From Euperipatoides rowelli (taxonomy: Eukaryota; Onychophora; Udeonychophora; Euonychophora; Peripatopsidae): a stretch of 15,102 nucleotides of DNA. Below are positions 1 through 8,670 of this stretch, piece by piece. The DNA is taken from assembly GCA_003024985.2 (NCBI GenBank), contig PXIH01S0001975.1. One strand, given 5' to 3'. The notes under the pieces are model-generated. The model saw nothing but the letters and a program-made list of their open reading frames with translations. It did no database searches and was not told where the DNA came from. The first letter of the stretch is position 1. Each line of letters starts with the position of its first letter. Both the position numbers and the translations under genes were made by a program.

Positions 1-1180
1 TGCTCTTTCTCATGCTCTTGCTTGTACTCTTGCTTCACTGTTACTTGTGCTCTTTCTCATGCTCCCACTCTTGCTCAGGCTCATGCTGTCACTCAGTATC
101 TCTCACACTCTTGCTAATGCATTTGTTCATCAGTCTAACATTATTGTTCTTTCTCATACTCTTTCTTGCAATATTGTTTGCACTCTTGCTCATATTCTTT
201 CTTAAAAAATTGCTTCACTCTTGCTCGTTCTCTCACACACATTTTTGCTTATTCTCTTGCTTGCACACACACATATGTGCTCTTACTCACACTCTTGCTC
301 AAGTTCTTGTTTTTGTGCTTTCACTTTCTCTCTCACTCACTCTCATTCACACACTTTCTTGCTTCCACTCTCACTCTTGTTCTCACACTCTCTCTTGCTA
401 ACACTCACTCATGCTCTCACTCATGTTCTCACTCTTCCTCATTCTCTTGTTCATTCTTGTGCTCTTATTTGCACTCTCACCTCACTCACTCTTACTTTGG
501 CTCTTGCTTCTGAACTTTCTCATGCTCATTCACACAGTCACTCACACTCAGTGTTTTCAATCTTACTCATGTTCTCACTCATGCTCTCACTTGCTTTCTT
601 GCTATCACTGGCTCTCTCTTGCTCTCTCTCACTCTCTCTCTTGATATCAATCACTCTATTGCTCTCACTCACACTATTGTTCATACTAACTCACTCTCAC
701 TCACCGTTGCTTACTCTTACTCATTATCACTTGTTCTCCACTTGCTCTCACTCACTCTCTTGTATTCACTCAATTGGTATTTTGCTCTTGCTTGCTCTTA
801 TTCTTTCTTGCTCTCTCATTCTCGCTCAATCTCTTGTTCAAACTCTCATTTTTCTTGCTCTTTTTCTCACTCACTCTCACCTGCATGTTCCTTCATTCTT
901 GCTTGTTCTCTCCCTCTTACTCCCTCTTCCTCTCACTCACTATCTCCCTCTCACTCCCTCTCACTCACTCTCTCCCTCTCACTCTCTCTCCCTCTCACTC
1001 ACTCTCTCCCTCTCACTTGCTTTCTTGCTCTCTCACTCTCTTGCTTTCACTCATTTTCTTTCACTCACTCTAATTTTCTCTTGCTCTTTCTGAGTTGCTA
1101 TCATTTATTTCCTCACTGATGCTCACTTTCACCATCTCTTGTTATCTCACCCACTCTCACTTGCTTTCTCACTCTCACTC

Positions 1181-1313
1181 ACTCTCTATCACTTTCTTGC
1201 TCAGGCTCTCTTCCACTATCTCAAACCTGCTTGCCCTCTCACTCACTCACTCTCTATCACTTTATTGCTCATGCTCTCTCCCACTCTCTCAAACTTGTTG
1301 CTCTCTCACTATC
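1181..1313. repeat. Diverged tandem duplication, 68-bp unit
   Basis: Two consecutive units begin with the same words (ACTCTCTATCACTTT) at 1181 and 1249, an offset of 68 bp. Both continue through TTGCTCA, GCTCTC, a CACT.TCTCAAAC stretch and a TTG-rich end. They differ by several substitutions and a small indel. This is a higher-order unit inside the CT satellite. Confidence 0.8.
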
Positions 1314-1560
1314 ACTTACTCTCTCATTCACTCTCACTCATCCTTACTCTCACTTACTCTTGTTCTTTCCCTCACTCTAGCTCACTCTATGACATTTGCT
1401 TGCTTGCTCTTGGTTTCCCTCTCACTTGCTTGCTTGCTCTTTCTTTCTCTTACTGGCTCTCTCACTCTGGCTTGCTCTCTTACATTTGGTCACTTGCTCT
1501 CACTATCTCTATCACTTACTTTCTCACTATTGCTCACTTTCTTGCTCTTCTTCATTTCTT

Positions 1561-1632
1561 GCTCTAACTCACTCTCTTGCTCTAACTCACTCTCTTGCTC
1601 TAACTCACTCTCTTGCTCTAACTCACTCTCTT
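1561..1632. repeat. Perfect 18-bp minisatellite, four copies
   Basis: The unit GCTCTAACTCACTCTCTT occurs four times in a row with no mismatch. The copies are identical while the surrounding satellite is diverged, so this expansion is probably recent. Confidence 0.95.
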
Positions 1633-1665
1633 GCTCTCACTCTCACTCACTCTCTAGAACTCACT

Positions 1666-2092
1666 CACTATTCAACATTTACATATATAAAAATTAAATT
1701 CAATCCTTTACAACTTTCTTTATCTTGGCTATCTTGAATTCATCTGGATCTCAGCTTTCTTCAACTTTAGAAACATGATTTATTTCCTTGTTAACTCATC
1801 AGAATTTTTTACTGAAAGAAAGATGAGTTTTTTTGTCTGAAAAAAGAACTCATAGTACAGTTACTTATATTTCCTTCTAGTACTCCCCTCTCACAGATTC
1901 AAACTCCTGTTCTCGTTCCACTGCCAGATATTTACAGGCAAGTATTCTAATGATTTAACAATCCTGACAAGGACACAATAATAGCTTTTAAATATTTGTC
2001 AATTCTATTGTTTAAATATATAGGCCTAAAATGTGTCATGTATGATGTAATGTTTCAATATTTCATGAATAATTTTGTTTATTAGTTTTAAA
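1666..2092. other. AT-rich unassigned DNA with a weak micro-exon candidate
   Basis: No ORF or repeat of note. The only hint of coding potential is 1880-1936. A pyrimidine stretch ending TTCTAG precedes it, a GC-type donor (CAG then GCAAGT) follows it, its length is 57 bp (19 codons), and it has no stop in any plus frame. It resembles no domain I know, and short open stretches are expected by chance, so it is recorded only as a possibility. Confidence 0.4.
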
Positions 2093-2310
2093 TGTACTAG
2101 ACTACATCTTACAGGACTTAGTGATGTGTGTGTAATGCTACTAAACTTAATAATCCAAATAATAGGCAAAACACATGTATGAATTGAATTAACTAATACT
2201 TTAATAATTTATTAAACAATAAATCCAACACCTATCTTATAAATTCCATCCATTATAAAAGCCACTGTGCAAGTTCATTTCCCCCAGCTTCTCATTTCTT
2301 TCTTTCCACA
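2093..2310 (-). repeat. 3' LTR of the gypsy element (element orientation)
   Basis: It aligns by eye with 6522-6690 over almost its whole length. Shared words include ACAGGACTTAGTGA, GTAATGCTACTA, ATGAATTGAATTAA and AATACTTTAATA, then a CT-rich end. On the minus strand it starts near TGTGGAAAG, and a TATA-like CTTTTATAATGG lies at about 2248-2260, where an LTR promoter would be. Ends are estimates. Confidence 0.85.
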
Positions 2311-2319
2311 TTCTTTAGG

Positions 2320-3700
2320 TCCTAACATAGCCTTCATCCAACTGGGTTCCTTCCTACCTCTAATCAATCTCTTGAATTCTGATTCCCCTTTTCACTGGGT
2401 TCACCTAAATTCTTATCAGGTTTCTTTGATTCAATTATGCTATCAATCTCTATTTCACCTTCTTTCTGATCACAAATAATGACCCTTCTTGTCAAAGTTC
2501 TATTTTCATCCTATATTCTAATATCTTCTGTAACTTCACTTCTTCTATTTAGCTGGTCTACATGTTACCTAGAAATTATTACATTGTAGCTCTTTATTCT
2601 GTATATCATATTTCCTTCCTTGGCAATTATCTCTGCCAGTGTTCACCCATCCTCCAGATTGTTCCTTTAATTGAAATATCCGGTAATTCACATATTATTA
2701 TTCCAACATCTGTGAACTTCTCCTGGGTGCAAATTACCAAATACTGTCCTTAAAATCTTCTGCCAAACATTATCTAGACCAATGATGTCCCAGTCCCTTC
2801 ATTTAGATGTGCTTCTATATATTAGCAAGAATCTTTATAGATCCAATTCCAATTTCAATCAATCCAGGTGTCTTAAGACTTCTTTTACTGTCTGTACCAA
2901 CTTTTTAGACAATTACTACCCTTAATATTTTGCCAAACATTATCTACACCAATGAGCACCCTGTACTTCTTTTAGATGTGTTTTATATATTAACAAGAAT
3001 ATTGATCGATCCATTTCCAATTTCAACCAATCCAGGTGTCTTAAGACTTCTTTTTTTGTCTGTACCAACCTTTCAGACACAATAATATCTATTTCTAGTT
3101 GGATTATATGAAAGTGAGAAAATATGTTTAATACCATTCAATCTTAAAAATTTTCAGAATTCCTCAGATGTAAAATTTGTCACATTGTCAGATACAATGT
3201 ATTCTGGAATACTCCATGAGTTGAAAATATATTATGTACACAAAGACTGAATCTAACCATAGTGAAAGTAGGAATAATTTACAACCATTTTGAGTATGCA
3301 ATCTATTAATTAAAATTTATTCTCCTCTAAAAGATCNTAAGTAGTCAATATGGATCCTATACCACTTCATATCAGGCCTTACCAAAAATGAAATCCATAC
3401 TTTTGATTCTGCATGTTTTACTTCCTAAAATTTGGTTCACTGCTTCGCATATATTTCAATCTGGCTATCAGTTTCTGGCCACCATACATATTATCTTGCT
3501 AGAATCTTCATCACCACTTTACCTGGATGATGAAAATGTAATTTGCATAATAAAGGTGTTCTCAACTGTTCTGGTATCACAACTCCATTGTTCCATAATA
3601 TGAAATCATTACTTACTGAGAACTCATTAAATTTCAATACATAAGGCTGAAATTCAGGTTTATTACCTTCATATCCTTGCCATTCATTCAATCATTCACT
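2320..3700 (-). pseudogene. pol: Integrase remnant (zinc-binding, core and C-terminal parts)
   Basis: The minus strand at 3691-3491 is open and ends in VVIPEQLRTPLLCKLHFHHP, the N-terminal H2C2 zinc domain. ARxYVWWPE follows just past a stop, and the paired cysteines expected next are replaced by stops or other residues. The core domain keeps the first acidic site (RIHIDY, about 3355-3338) and the second (IVSDN, 3198-3183), followed by TNFTSEEF. The third acidic residue is probably the E of SERLVQT (about 3075). The C-terminal region ends near 2560 in SYNVII and HVDQLNRR, a GPY/F-type end. Beyond it lies an acidic, basic-ended tail to about 2330, just before the 3' LTR. Integrase inserts cDNA into the host genome. 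A 170-bp tandem duplication interrupts the core, and many stops are present. Confidence 0.9.
2746..3084. repeat. 170-bp tandem duplication within integrase
   Basis: Copy A (about 2746-2914) and copy B (about 2915-3084) share TGCCAAACATTATCTA, TTTAGATGTG, ATCCAGGTGTCTTAAGACTT and TGTCTGTACCAAC at a constant offset of about 170 bp. Both encode the same part of integrase on the minus strand (LVQT...KEVLRHLD, LKLE, FLLIY), so this is a duplication and not a feature of the protein family. The copies differ at many positions, so the duplication is itself old. It would wreck the enzyme even without the stops. Confidence 0.9.
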
Positions 3701-3859
3701 ATACAAAGTTTACCTTTGTTAGTATCTCATTTTGCAGAGTCCTTGAATAAATATCATTTGCTGAATATGTCTGCTGGGTCATCAATTATCTCCTTTCTTA
3801 AGCCAACTGATAACCTACTCAGACTATCTGTGTTTCTTATATCCTTTCCAGGGTGATAT

Positions 3860-5060
3860 TTTTATGTCATAATTGCAAGTTGACAGTTATATTTTTGGGG
3901 ATAAGTTTGAAAAAGCCCAGTAATGGTTTATGATCTGTAATTTAGGTTGAACCTCCTTCCTAATGATACTTCTGAAATTTAAAAATCCAAAAATTATGGT
4001 TAAACCTTTCTTATCAAATTGTCCATAATTTATTTCTGTCCTTGTCAAGGTTCTAGAACCAAAATCCATCAACCTTTCTCATCCTTGTTCATCCCCAACT
4101 GCTAAGACAGCTCACACTCTGCATTGGCCAGCATCATAATTATGTGAGTACTGATAGTAAAGATTTATATGGGCCATAGTATGCCAACAGGTCATCTGAA
4201 TGTAATAATGCTTTGCAAGTAAGAAACACTTGTTTCTCCTATTCTCTAAATATCCATGGTTTGTCCTTATCCTTCAGGAAACTGGCATAATGGTTTAATA
4301 GTCATACAAATGCCTGTAACTCTTCCTTGTTAGTTGGCATTGATGTGTTGTGTATGTCCTAAACTTTTTCAGTTGCTAGTTTGATTCGACTCCCTGTGAT
4401 AATAAATCCTAGAATACTTGTCACTCAGAATTTCCCATTTGTCTCCAGTTAGCTGCATTCTCACTATCTGCATTCTATCTGAAATTGCCTCAATCTCTCA
4501 TCATGCCTCTGCTCTCCATCATTATTTCCTGATATTAATACATTATCGATGATGACCACAAATCCTAGAAATCTTGCAAATCAAAGTCTCCTTAAATGTT
4601 TGAAATATTACTGGTGATACTGATAACCTTTGTGCAATCTTTTCCAGTTTAGTAATACCTTTGTAGTGTTTATTCTCAAGATCTCCCCAACTGGTAGTTG
4701 GTGATAAGCTTGGTTTAAGTCTAGTTAAGTAAAGCAGGTTTCACTATTTACTATTATAGTTGGTGACTACTGATAGCAACATTTCATGTTCCACCAGTAG
4801 TGGGTAATCATTTTGCTTCATTTCTGCATTCACTGTAGACCAATAGTCCATGCATATTCTAATCTACCCATTATTATTTCAATAATGAAGTACTTGGATC
4901 TACCAAGAAGAAAAATCCATTGGTTCCAACATTCCAAACTTAATTAAATTATCTAATGCTATATTTACTCTTCCCTCAATTGTATGGGTACTAGTCCCAC
5001 TCTCAAAAATTTAGGTATCATTCCTTACCCATCTCAATTTTAACTGGGGAGTACCTTTAA
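3860..5060 (-). pseudogene. pol: Reverse transcriptase-RNase H remnant
   Basis: RT landmarks appear in order on the minus strand. About 4990-4900 carries a segment ending IKFGMLEPMDFSSW, then RICMDYWSTVNAEMKQNDYP (about 4860-4800) and LDLNQAYHQLP (about 4720-4690). At 4530-4560, IIDNVLISG is the catalytic Y/F-x-D-D motif with the second aspartate changed to asparagine. RNase H follows: SRTLTRTEINYGQ, IIFGFLNFR and a degraded TDHKPLLG-like stretch reading INHYWAF, in an open stretch at 3887-4072. RT and RNase H copy the element RNA to cDNA in cytoplasmic particles. At least six stops or frameshifts and the lost catalytic Asp show it is dead. The pairing of this RT type with the downstream integrase supports the Ty3/gypsy assignment. 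Confidence 0.9.
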
Positions 5061-5199
5061 TGCTGTTAGCTTACCTTTTCTAAACAGTTGCTTATATTAT
5101 CTTAAAATGTGATTTCTCCTTTCCATTATTGAAGTTTAATGAATCCCTTGTAATGTTATTCTTAAAAGCTTAAACTAATTCCATGTTTTACTATTAGTA

Positions 5200-5520
5200 G
5201 TGTAAGGGTTTCTTTTAGCTTCTTATATTCTCTGAAGAATAAGGGTTGCTTCGTTCTCGTTACTGTAAGCGAATCGATGAGAAGAATGGTAATCCAAACA
5301 AGACAAGTAATGTTGAAGTCTTGTTTGGATTACCTTTCTTCTTAAGTTATTTGACCATTAACCTCTACTTGTTTATTCCCCACAAAATTAAATTCATTGA
5401 GCACTTTTTTAAGACAGGTTGCTTGCCAGCTCTGGCTATAATGCATTATGCGTTTATCACTCGTGACTGTCATTGCTGCTCCTGAGTTAATCTCAAACCA
5501 ATGAGTTTTCCCATTTAATT
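5200..5520 (-). pseudogene. Retroelement aspartic protease remnant
   Basis: On the minus strand, 5494-5465 reads FEINSGAAMTV. This is the active-site region of a retroviral-type aspartic protease in which the usual D-S/T-G has become N-S-G. The frame stays open for about 60 residues (EDKLNGKTHW upstream, SDKRIMHYS downstream, VEVNGQI near 5350) and then breaks with stops where the inverted duplication 5282-5344 begins. In living elements the enzyme dimerises and cleaves the Gag-Pol polyprotein; with the aspartate lost and the C-terminal half scrambled it would be inactive. It lies between gag and RT, as expected. Boundaries are approximate. Confidence 0.8.
5282..5344. repeat. Near-perfect 25-bp inverted repeat, 13-nt loop
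   Basis: The left arm is 5282-5306 and the right arm 5320-5344, with 24 of 25 bases complementary. The inner 17 bp (5290-5306 with 5320-5336) are perfect, and the loop is AAGTAATGTTGAA. It sits inside the protease remnant, whose reading frame ends there. The arms are far better conserved than the rest of the element, suggesting a fold-back template-switch event after insertion. Confidence 0.93.
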
Positions 5521-5669
5521 TATCTTCTATTTTTTAAGGCTCTATTTCTTTTTCTCCTTTTACATTATATTCCTTTACCCATTTTTTTTGTTGCATTCCA
5601 CATCCAAACATTACACTGCACATGTGGCATTCCTTAACTTCCCTTTGTTACCCATTTGTAATATTGTCT

Positions 5670-6400
5670 TCATGCTCCTTTTATATGTCCCTTTTTCTTT
5701 CAGAAAATGCATATTGCATTAAAGTATACACATGCTGGTGCTTTATGTTTACCTGTCCAATGTCCATCTAAATTGTTCAATTTTATTTTTTACTTTCCTT
5801 TCATTTATGAAATTTAAGTTATTTTGGTTTGGTTTGGGCCATTCCTTTTTATTATAATTCATCTGTCCCTCTCCTTTCTTGATTATATCCAGTTTATCTA
5901 TACATAAATTTTGATTTCTTACTATTTTCAAATTTTTAATTGGTAATAATCTAATATCCATACCGTTTTGTTTGCAGTTTCAAATGCTAAGAAATATTAA
6001 GAGCTCTTTCTAATTGAAGATCCTGTTCTGCTACTAGTCAATTTGCCATCCTTTACCCCACATTTTAATCGTATCATTAGCTGCTTATCTAAACCTAAAA
6101 GTTACAATAATTACTCATTTTCCTTAACATTATTACAAAATCAGAAATCCACTCACCTACTTCTTGATTCCGGTTAGAATATTTAAAGTAAGACACCACT
6201 TTATTTGGTGCTGGTTGAAAATGTGTTGTCAACTTATCCAATATCTCACCATACATAAATTCAATATTGTACTGGCACTATTAAGGATAGAAATATCGAC
6301 ACCATTCCTACTCCAATCACAGAAACTAATATTGCTCTTTTATTTTCTGCTGATCCAATGTCATTCACTTAGAAAAAATATTGTAATTTAAGCATATAAT
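5670..6400 (-). pseudogene. gag: gag polyprotein remnant with degraded zinc knuckles
   Basis: The minus-strand translation keeps the flow of a Ty3/gypsy Gag in three frames. A stretch with RNQEVGEWISDF and LRKMSNYCNF lies at about 6180-6085, a LDKQLMIRLKCGVKDGK segment at about 6085-6035, and ERALNI then AFETANK at about 6015-5975, with a one-base frameshift between the last two. The capsid-type region is followed by a lysine-rich linker (5749-5961 is open). After it come a first degraded knuckle ending GKHKAPAC and a second knuckle at 5670-5711. In that one the C-x2-C-x4-H-x4-C spacing is intact, but the second and last cysteine positions are TGA stops. Gag normally packages element RNA into cytoplasmic particles; this copy cannot. 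The start codon is not identifiable. Confidence 0.85.
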
Positions 6401-6508
6401 CATCCATGATGATCGTACTCAGGTAAATTGCCTATAATCAGTGTATAATGGTTTGTAAATGGTTTTCCGCCATTTTCTTTTTAAATATTCCAAGTTTTAA
6501 AATGTATA

Positions 6509-6520
6509 TCCTCATCACCA
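6509..6520 (-). other. Putative tRNA primer-binding site
   Basis: The minus strand reads TGGTGATGAGGA directly inside the 5' LTR, one base after the inferred LTR end. A TGG start is expected because tRNA 3' ends are CCA. It resembles TGGCGACGAGGA-type sites that I recall from invertebrate gypsy elements, with both differences being CG to TG changes typical of methylated CpG decay. That comparison is from memory and untested. Confidence 0.45.
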
Positions 6521-6521
6521 C

Positions 6522-6690
6522 TATTACATAGTTCTTATGTGACAGGACTTAGTGACTGTGTAATGCTACTACACTTAATAATAAAAACAGTNCAAACATA
6601 TTCATGAATTGAATTAATTAATACTTTAATACTTAATTATAAAAACTACTGTACAAGTGTGTTTTTCAAACTTCTCCTTTCTTCCTTTAA
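6522..6690 (-). repeat. 5' LTR of the gypsy element (element orientation)
   Basis: Direct-repeat partner of 2093-2310, shorter because it lacks about 50 bp present in the other copy between the AATACTTTAATA word and the CACTGTGCAAG-like word. It contains an undetermined base at 6592. The inner boundary is set by the putative primer-binding site at 6509-6520 and the outer boundary by loss of similarity near 6685-6690. Confidence 0.85.
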
Positions 6691-6977
6691 GCTAGGATAC
6701 TATAAATTGTTTTTATAAAGTGGTAATTAGCAAAATACAATAAAACAACAAGACCTACTATTATTTTTTTTAAAAAATTCATTAATTTACTAAATCATGT
6801 TAATTTATTTTCTTCTACAAATTTATAATTTATTTAAAGTTGGATTTGTTTTAATTTTTTGAAATTTGAAAGCTAGATTTTTATTAGTTATCTCTAAAAC
6901 TAACCTCATACTATTATGATATTTCTTTTGATTCAGTTATAGCTATAATAAATGAATTTGATTTATTTTACTTCCAG
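6691..6977. other. AT-rich intron sequence upstream of the CCP exon
   Basis: No ORF or repeat. It ends in a pyrimidine-rich tract and CAG (TTTATTTTACTTCCAG), a good 3' splice site for the exon starting at 6978. A possible branch-point region lies among the TATAATAAATGAAT bases some 30 nt upstream. Confidence 0.7.
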
Positions 6978-7154
6978 CTGAGGGCTGTGGTGAACCGCTC
7001 CCTATTCAAGGTGTGTTCTATAAAGTGTTATCAGATTTTAGAGTTGGTGGACGGATTCAATATTATTGTCAAACAGGAAGTGAACTAATAGGGCAAGAAG
7101 ATAGTTACTGCTTAGAAACGCGGACATGGTCAAACACAAAGGTTCAATGCCAAA
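6978..7154 (+). CDS. Single exon encoding one Sushi/CCP domain (partial host gene)
   Basis: The exon is 177 bp, bounded by TTACTTCCAG on the left and A|GTAAGA on the right. Both introns are phase 1, the usual arrangement for one-exon CCP modules. It encodes 59 residues counting the split codon. Cysteines fall at residues 4, 31, 45 and 58, with the diagnostic GEPLP after Cys1, GGRIQYYC at Cys2, G-x2-L-I-G before Cys3, and TWSNTKVQC with the invariant Trp before Cys4. CCP modules form disulfide-bonded beta sandwiches in secreted or membrane-bound extracellular proteins such as complement regulators, adhesion molecules and mosaic matrix proteins. Which parent protein this is cannot be told from one module. 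No other convincing CCP exon is in the window, so neighbouring introns are long. Reading past the donor gives a hydrophobic tail and a stop at about 7235, which is intron translation. Confidence 0.92.
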
Positions 7155-7871
7155 GTAAGATGGTTTGTTTAGTGATACTTGATGACTTTTTATATAATAT
7201 TTTGGTCACCATATTGGTTCTACATTGTAATCTATAATCCTACAGTACTTTGTATTAACTCTATTCATTAGGGATCTGTTGATTTTTTTTTTAATATTTA
7301 AAATTTTTAGTAATTAGTTGTCTTAATGTTTTATGATATTAGCTTTAGTGGTTCATTAATGGACATTTTCTATGCAGCCTGATAAATATTTTGTCTAATT
7401 TTATTTAAAGTTGGTTAAAGAGTAAGTACCGTCTTAAACCTTTTTCTTTTCTATCAATAGGTGAAATTATTTTGTGAATTAAAAAAAAAAAATGCTTTTT
7501 AGATATTTAAAAGCTACATTATTTACATAGACAATGTACAGGAGCCTATTAGCTGATCCTACTGTCTTTGCAATAACTGCACTTGACTGAATAAAATGCA
7601 TCACATCGTTTTTTTTTTCAGTCCTTACCTTCATCCCAACCTGAACCTTAACTCCTAATACATATTAAATGAACTATGTTCCAACCCTATGATAATCAAC
7701 AGGTGCAATATACCTGTTTTGATCGTTTTAAATAAGTTTGACACTATTCCTTCAGATCAAACCATTAAACAACCAAGTTTCAGCAAACATTCACAGTTGT
7801 TGACACTAATATGATCAGCAAATAGGGTTTAATGGCAATCATTTGAAAGACAAATTATATTATTTTTCCAG

Positions 7872-7912
7872 AGTCATGTGAATGCCCTGCAGTGCAGTTA
7901 AAATTAACATAA
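7872..7912 (+). CDS. Candidate short terminal exon after the CCP exon
   Basis: A strong pyrimidine tract and acceptor (ATTATTTTTCCAG) ends at 7871. The bases that follow, read in the phase left by the CCP exon, give K-SCECPAVQLKLT and then TAA at 7910-7912. Two cysteines close after a phase-1 junction resemble the start or tail of an extracellular module. An AATAAA lies at 8274-8279, but such hexamers are common in DNA this AT-rich. The coding stretch is only 13 codons, so chance is a serious alternative. Confidence 0.22.
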
Positions 7913-8399
7913 TTATTATTCTAATCTTCTCAGTTATAATGGCTGTAAATTAAGAGTAATAGTTAAAATTTGAACAGCAATAATATTGAAATATTTTGGG
8001 TCGTTTAAATGAATTACATGACCAAATTAAATCGTATATGTTTTAATCTCTTTAAATAACTCATTCTGAGTTAAAAAACCCAACAATTTATGATTGAAAT
8101 AAGGCTTCAAATCCTGAAGTTCCAGAGCAAATATGCATCAAAGCATCACAGACCACAATATTAGCTCATAATTTTATTTTTCTACTTATTTTTTTATTTA
8201 AATAATCTTTGTTTATTGTGTCAAAAATTATTCTCGATAAATATATTTTTAGAATATGTCCAGTTTGAAGGACAATAAAAGAAAATATACTGTAGATGGT
8301 CAATAAATATAGTATACTATTAATAGTGGTTCTCACAGGAACCCAGTAATTTTTAAAATGAACCATGAGTGACCACCACTATTTTTCCCACAAAGGAAA

Positions 8400-8416
8400 G
8401 GGGGGGGGGGAGGGGG
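8400..8416. repeat. Poly(G) tract, G11-A-G5
   Basis: Eleven G, one A and five G, followed by TTGT, inside DNA that is otherwise AT-rich. G-quadruplex formation is possible on the plus strand. Confidence 0.9.
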
Positions 8417-8598
8417 TTGTAATTGATTTATGTTTAGTTATATCAAAAAATAGTTTAATTAATAAAATTTAAATATTATCTAAAACATATAAATATTCGA
8501 AAGTTTGTACTATGTTTATAAAAAATACAAACTTCCTGAGGGTGAGTTCTATTTTTCACAAATCATTCTATCCTACAATATTTTATCAATCCTTCAAT

Positions 8599-8670
8599 AG
8601 GTTGATAAAAAACTCAATTAAAAATTTCTGTGTAAATCACAGAAATTTTAATTGAGTTTTTTATCAACCT
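8599..8670. repeat. Near-perfect 72-nt hairpin
   Basis: Left arm 8599-8632 (34 nt) and right arm 8638-8670 (33 nt) are complementary throughout except for one extra A in the left arm; the loop is TAAAT. The arms start AGGTTGATAAAAAACTCAAT and close at TTTCTGTG / CACAGAAA. No ORF spans it in a meaningful frame. It could be a miniature foldback element, a replication fold-back product, or a small-RNA-type stem if transcribed. Confidence 0.95.

Larger units (their letters stand above)
1..1665. repeat. CT-rich satellite / low-complexity tract
   Basis: About 1.66 kb composed almost entirely of CTCACT, CTCTTGCT and CTCACTCTCT-like words. The plus strand is strongly pyrimidine-biased and the minus strand purine-biased. 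It starts at or before the window edge and fades out at about 1660. Stop codons need A or G at fixed places, so all three plus frames stay open for long stretches and give Ser/Leu/His/Thr-rich pseudo-proteins; these are not genes. Repetition is imperfect throughout, with local higher-order units annotated separately. Such a tract is prone to replication slippage and, by general knowledge of mirror polypurine tracts, may adopt triplex structure; that last point is inference. Confidence 0.95.
2093..6690 (-). mobile_element. Decayed full-length Ty3/gypsy LTR retrotransposon
   Basis: Two direct repeats of about 165-220 bp (2093-2310 and 6522-6690) bracket roughly 4.2 kb. Read on the minus strand, that interior holds gag with a zinc knuckle, aspartic protease, reverse transcriptase, RNase H and integrase. 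Integrase following RNase H is the order that defines Ty3/gypsy elements and separates them from Ty1/copia. Every domain is broken by stops and frameshifts, so the element cannot be autonomous. The two LTRs differ by many substitutions and a deletion of about 50 bp, which makes the insertion old. TTTAA beside both outer ends (about 2087-2092 and 6686-6690) could be the target-site duplication, but end placement is uncertain by some 20 bp. It is antisense to the CCP exon, a common orientation for intronic LTR elements. Confidence 0.92.
7155..8598 (+). other. Intron or 3' flanking sequence of the CCP gene
   Basis: AT-rich with long A and T runs (7481-7492, 7610-7618) and no ORF of interest apart from the candidate at 7872-7912. 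About 7620-7660 is a C-rich AACCT/CTTAACT stretch that loosely resembles degenerate telomere-like words. A minus-strand open stretch at 8166-8366 is hydrophobic AT-rich translation with no recognisable domain. Confidence 0.6.

Noticed and set aside
12-1737. Long plus-strand ORFs (up to 290 codons) rich in Ser, Leu, His and Thr
   Set aside because: All three frames are open at once because the CT satellite almost lacks stop-codon words. The peptides are just translations of CTCACT repeats, without signal, domain or start context.
1880-1936. 57-bp micro-exon with a GC donor
   Set aside because: All three frames are open, no domain is recognisable and the donor is a rare type. It is kept only as a note within the surrounding region.
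2267-2753. Plus-strand ORFs between the 3' LTR and integrase
   Set aside because: They are antisense shadows of the gypsy integrase tail, which makes better sense on the minus strand.
7013-7237. 74-codon ORF starting at an ATG inside the CCP exon
   Set aside because: The ATG is internal to the domain and the last 27 codons are intron. The correct unit is the spliced exon 6978-7154.
8166-8366. 66-codon minus-strand ORF with a hydrophobic segment
   Set aside because: It resembles random translation of AT-rich DNA, and there is no supporting motif or context.
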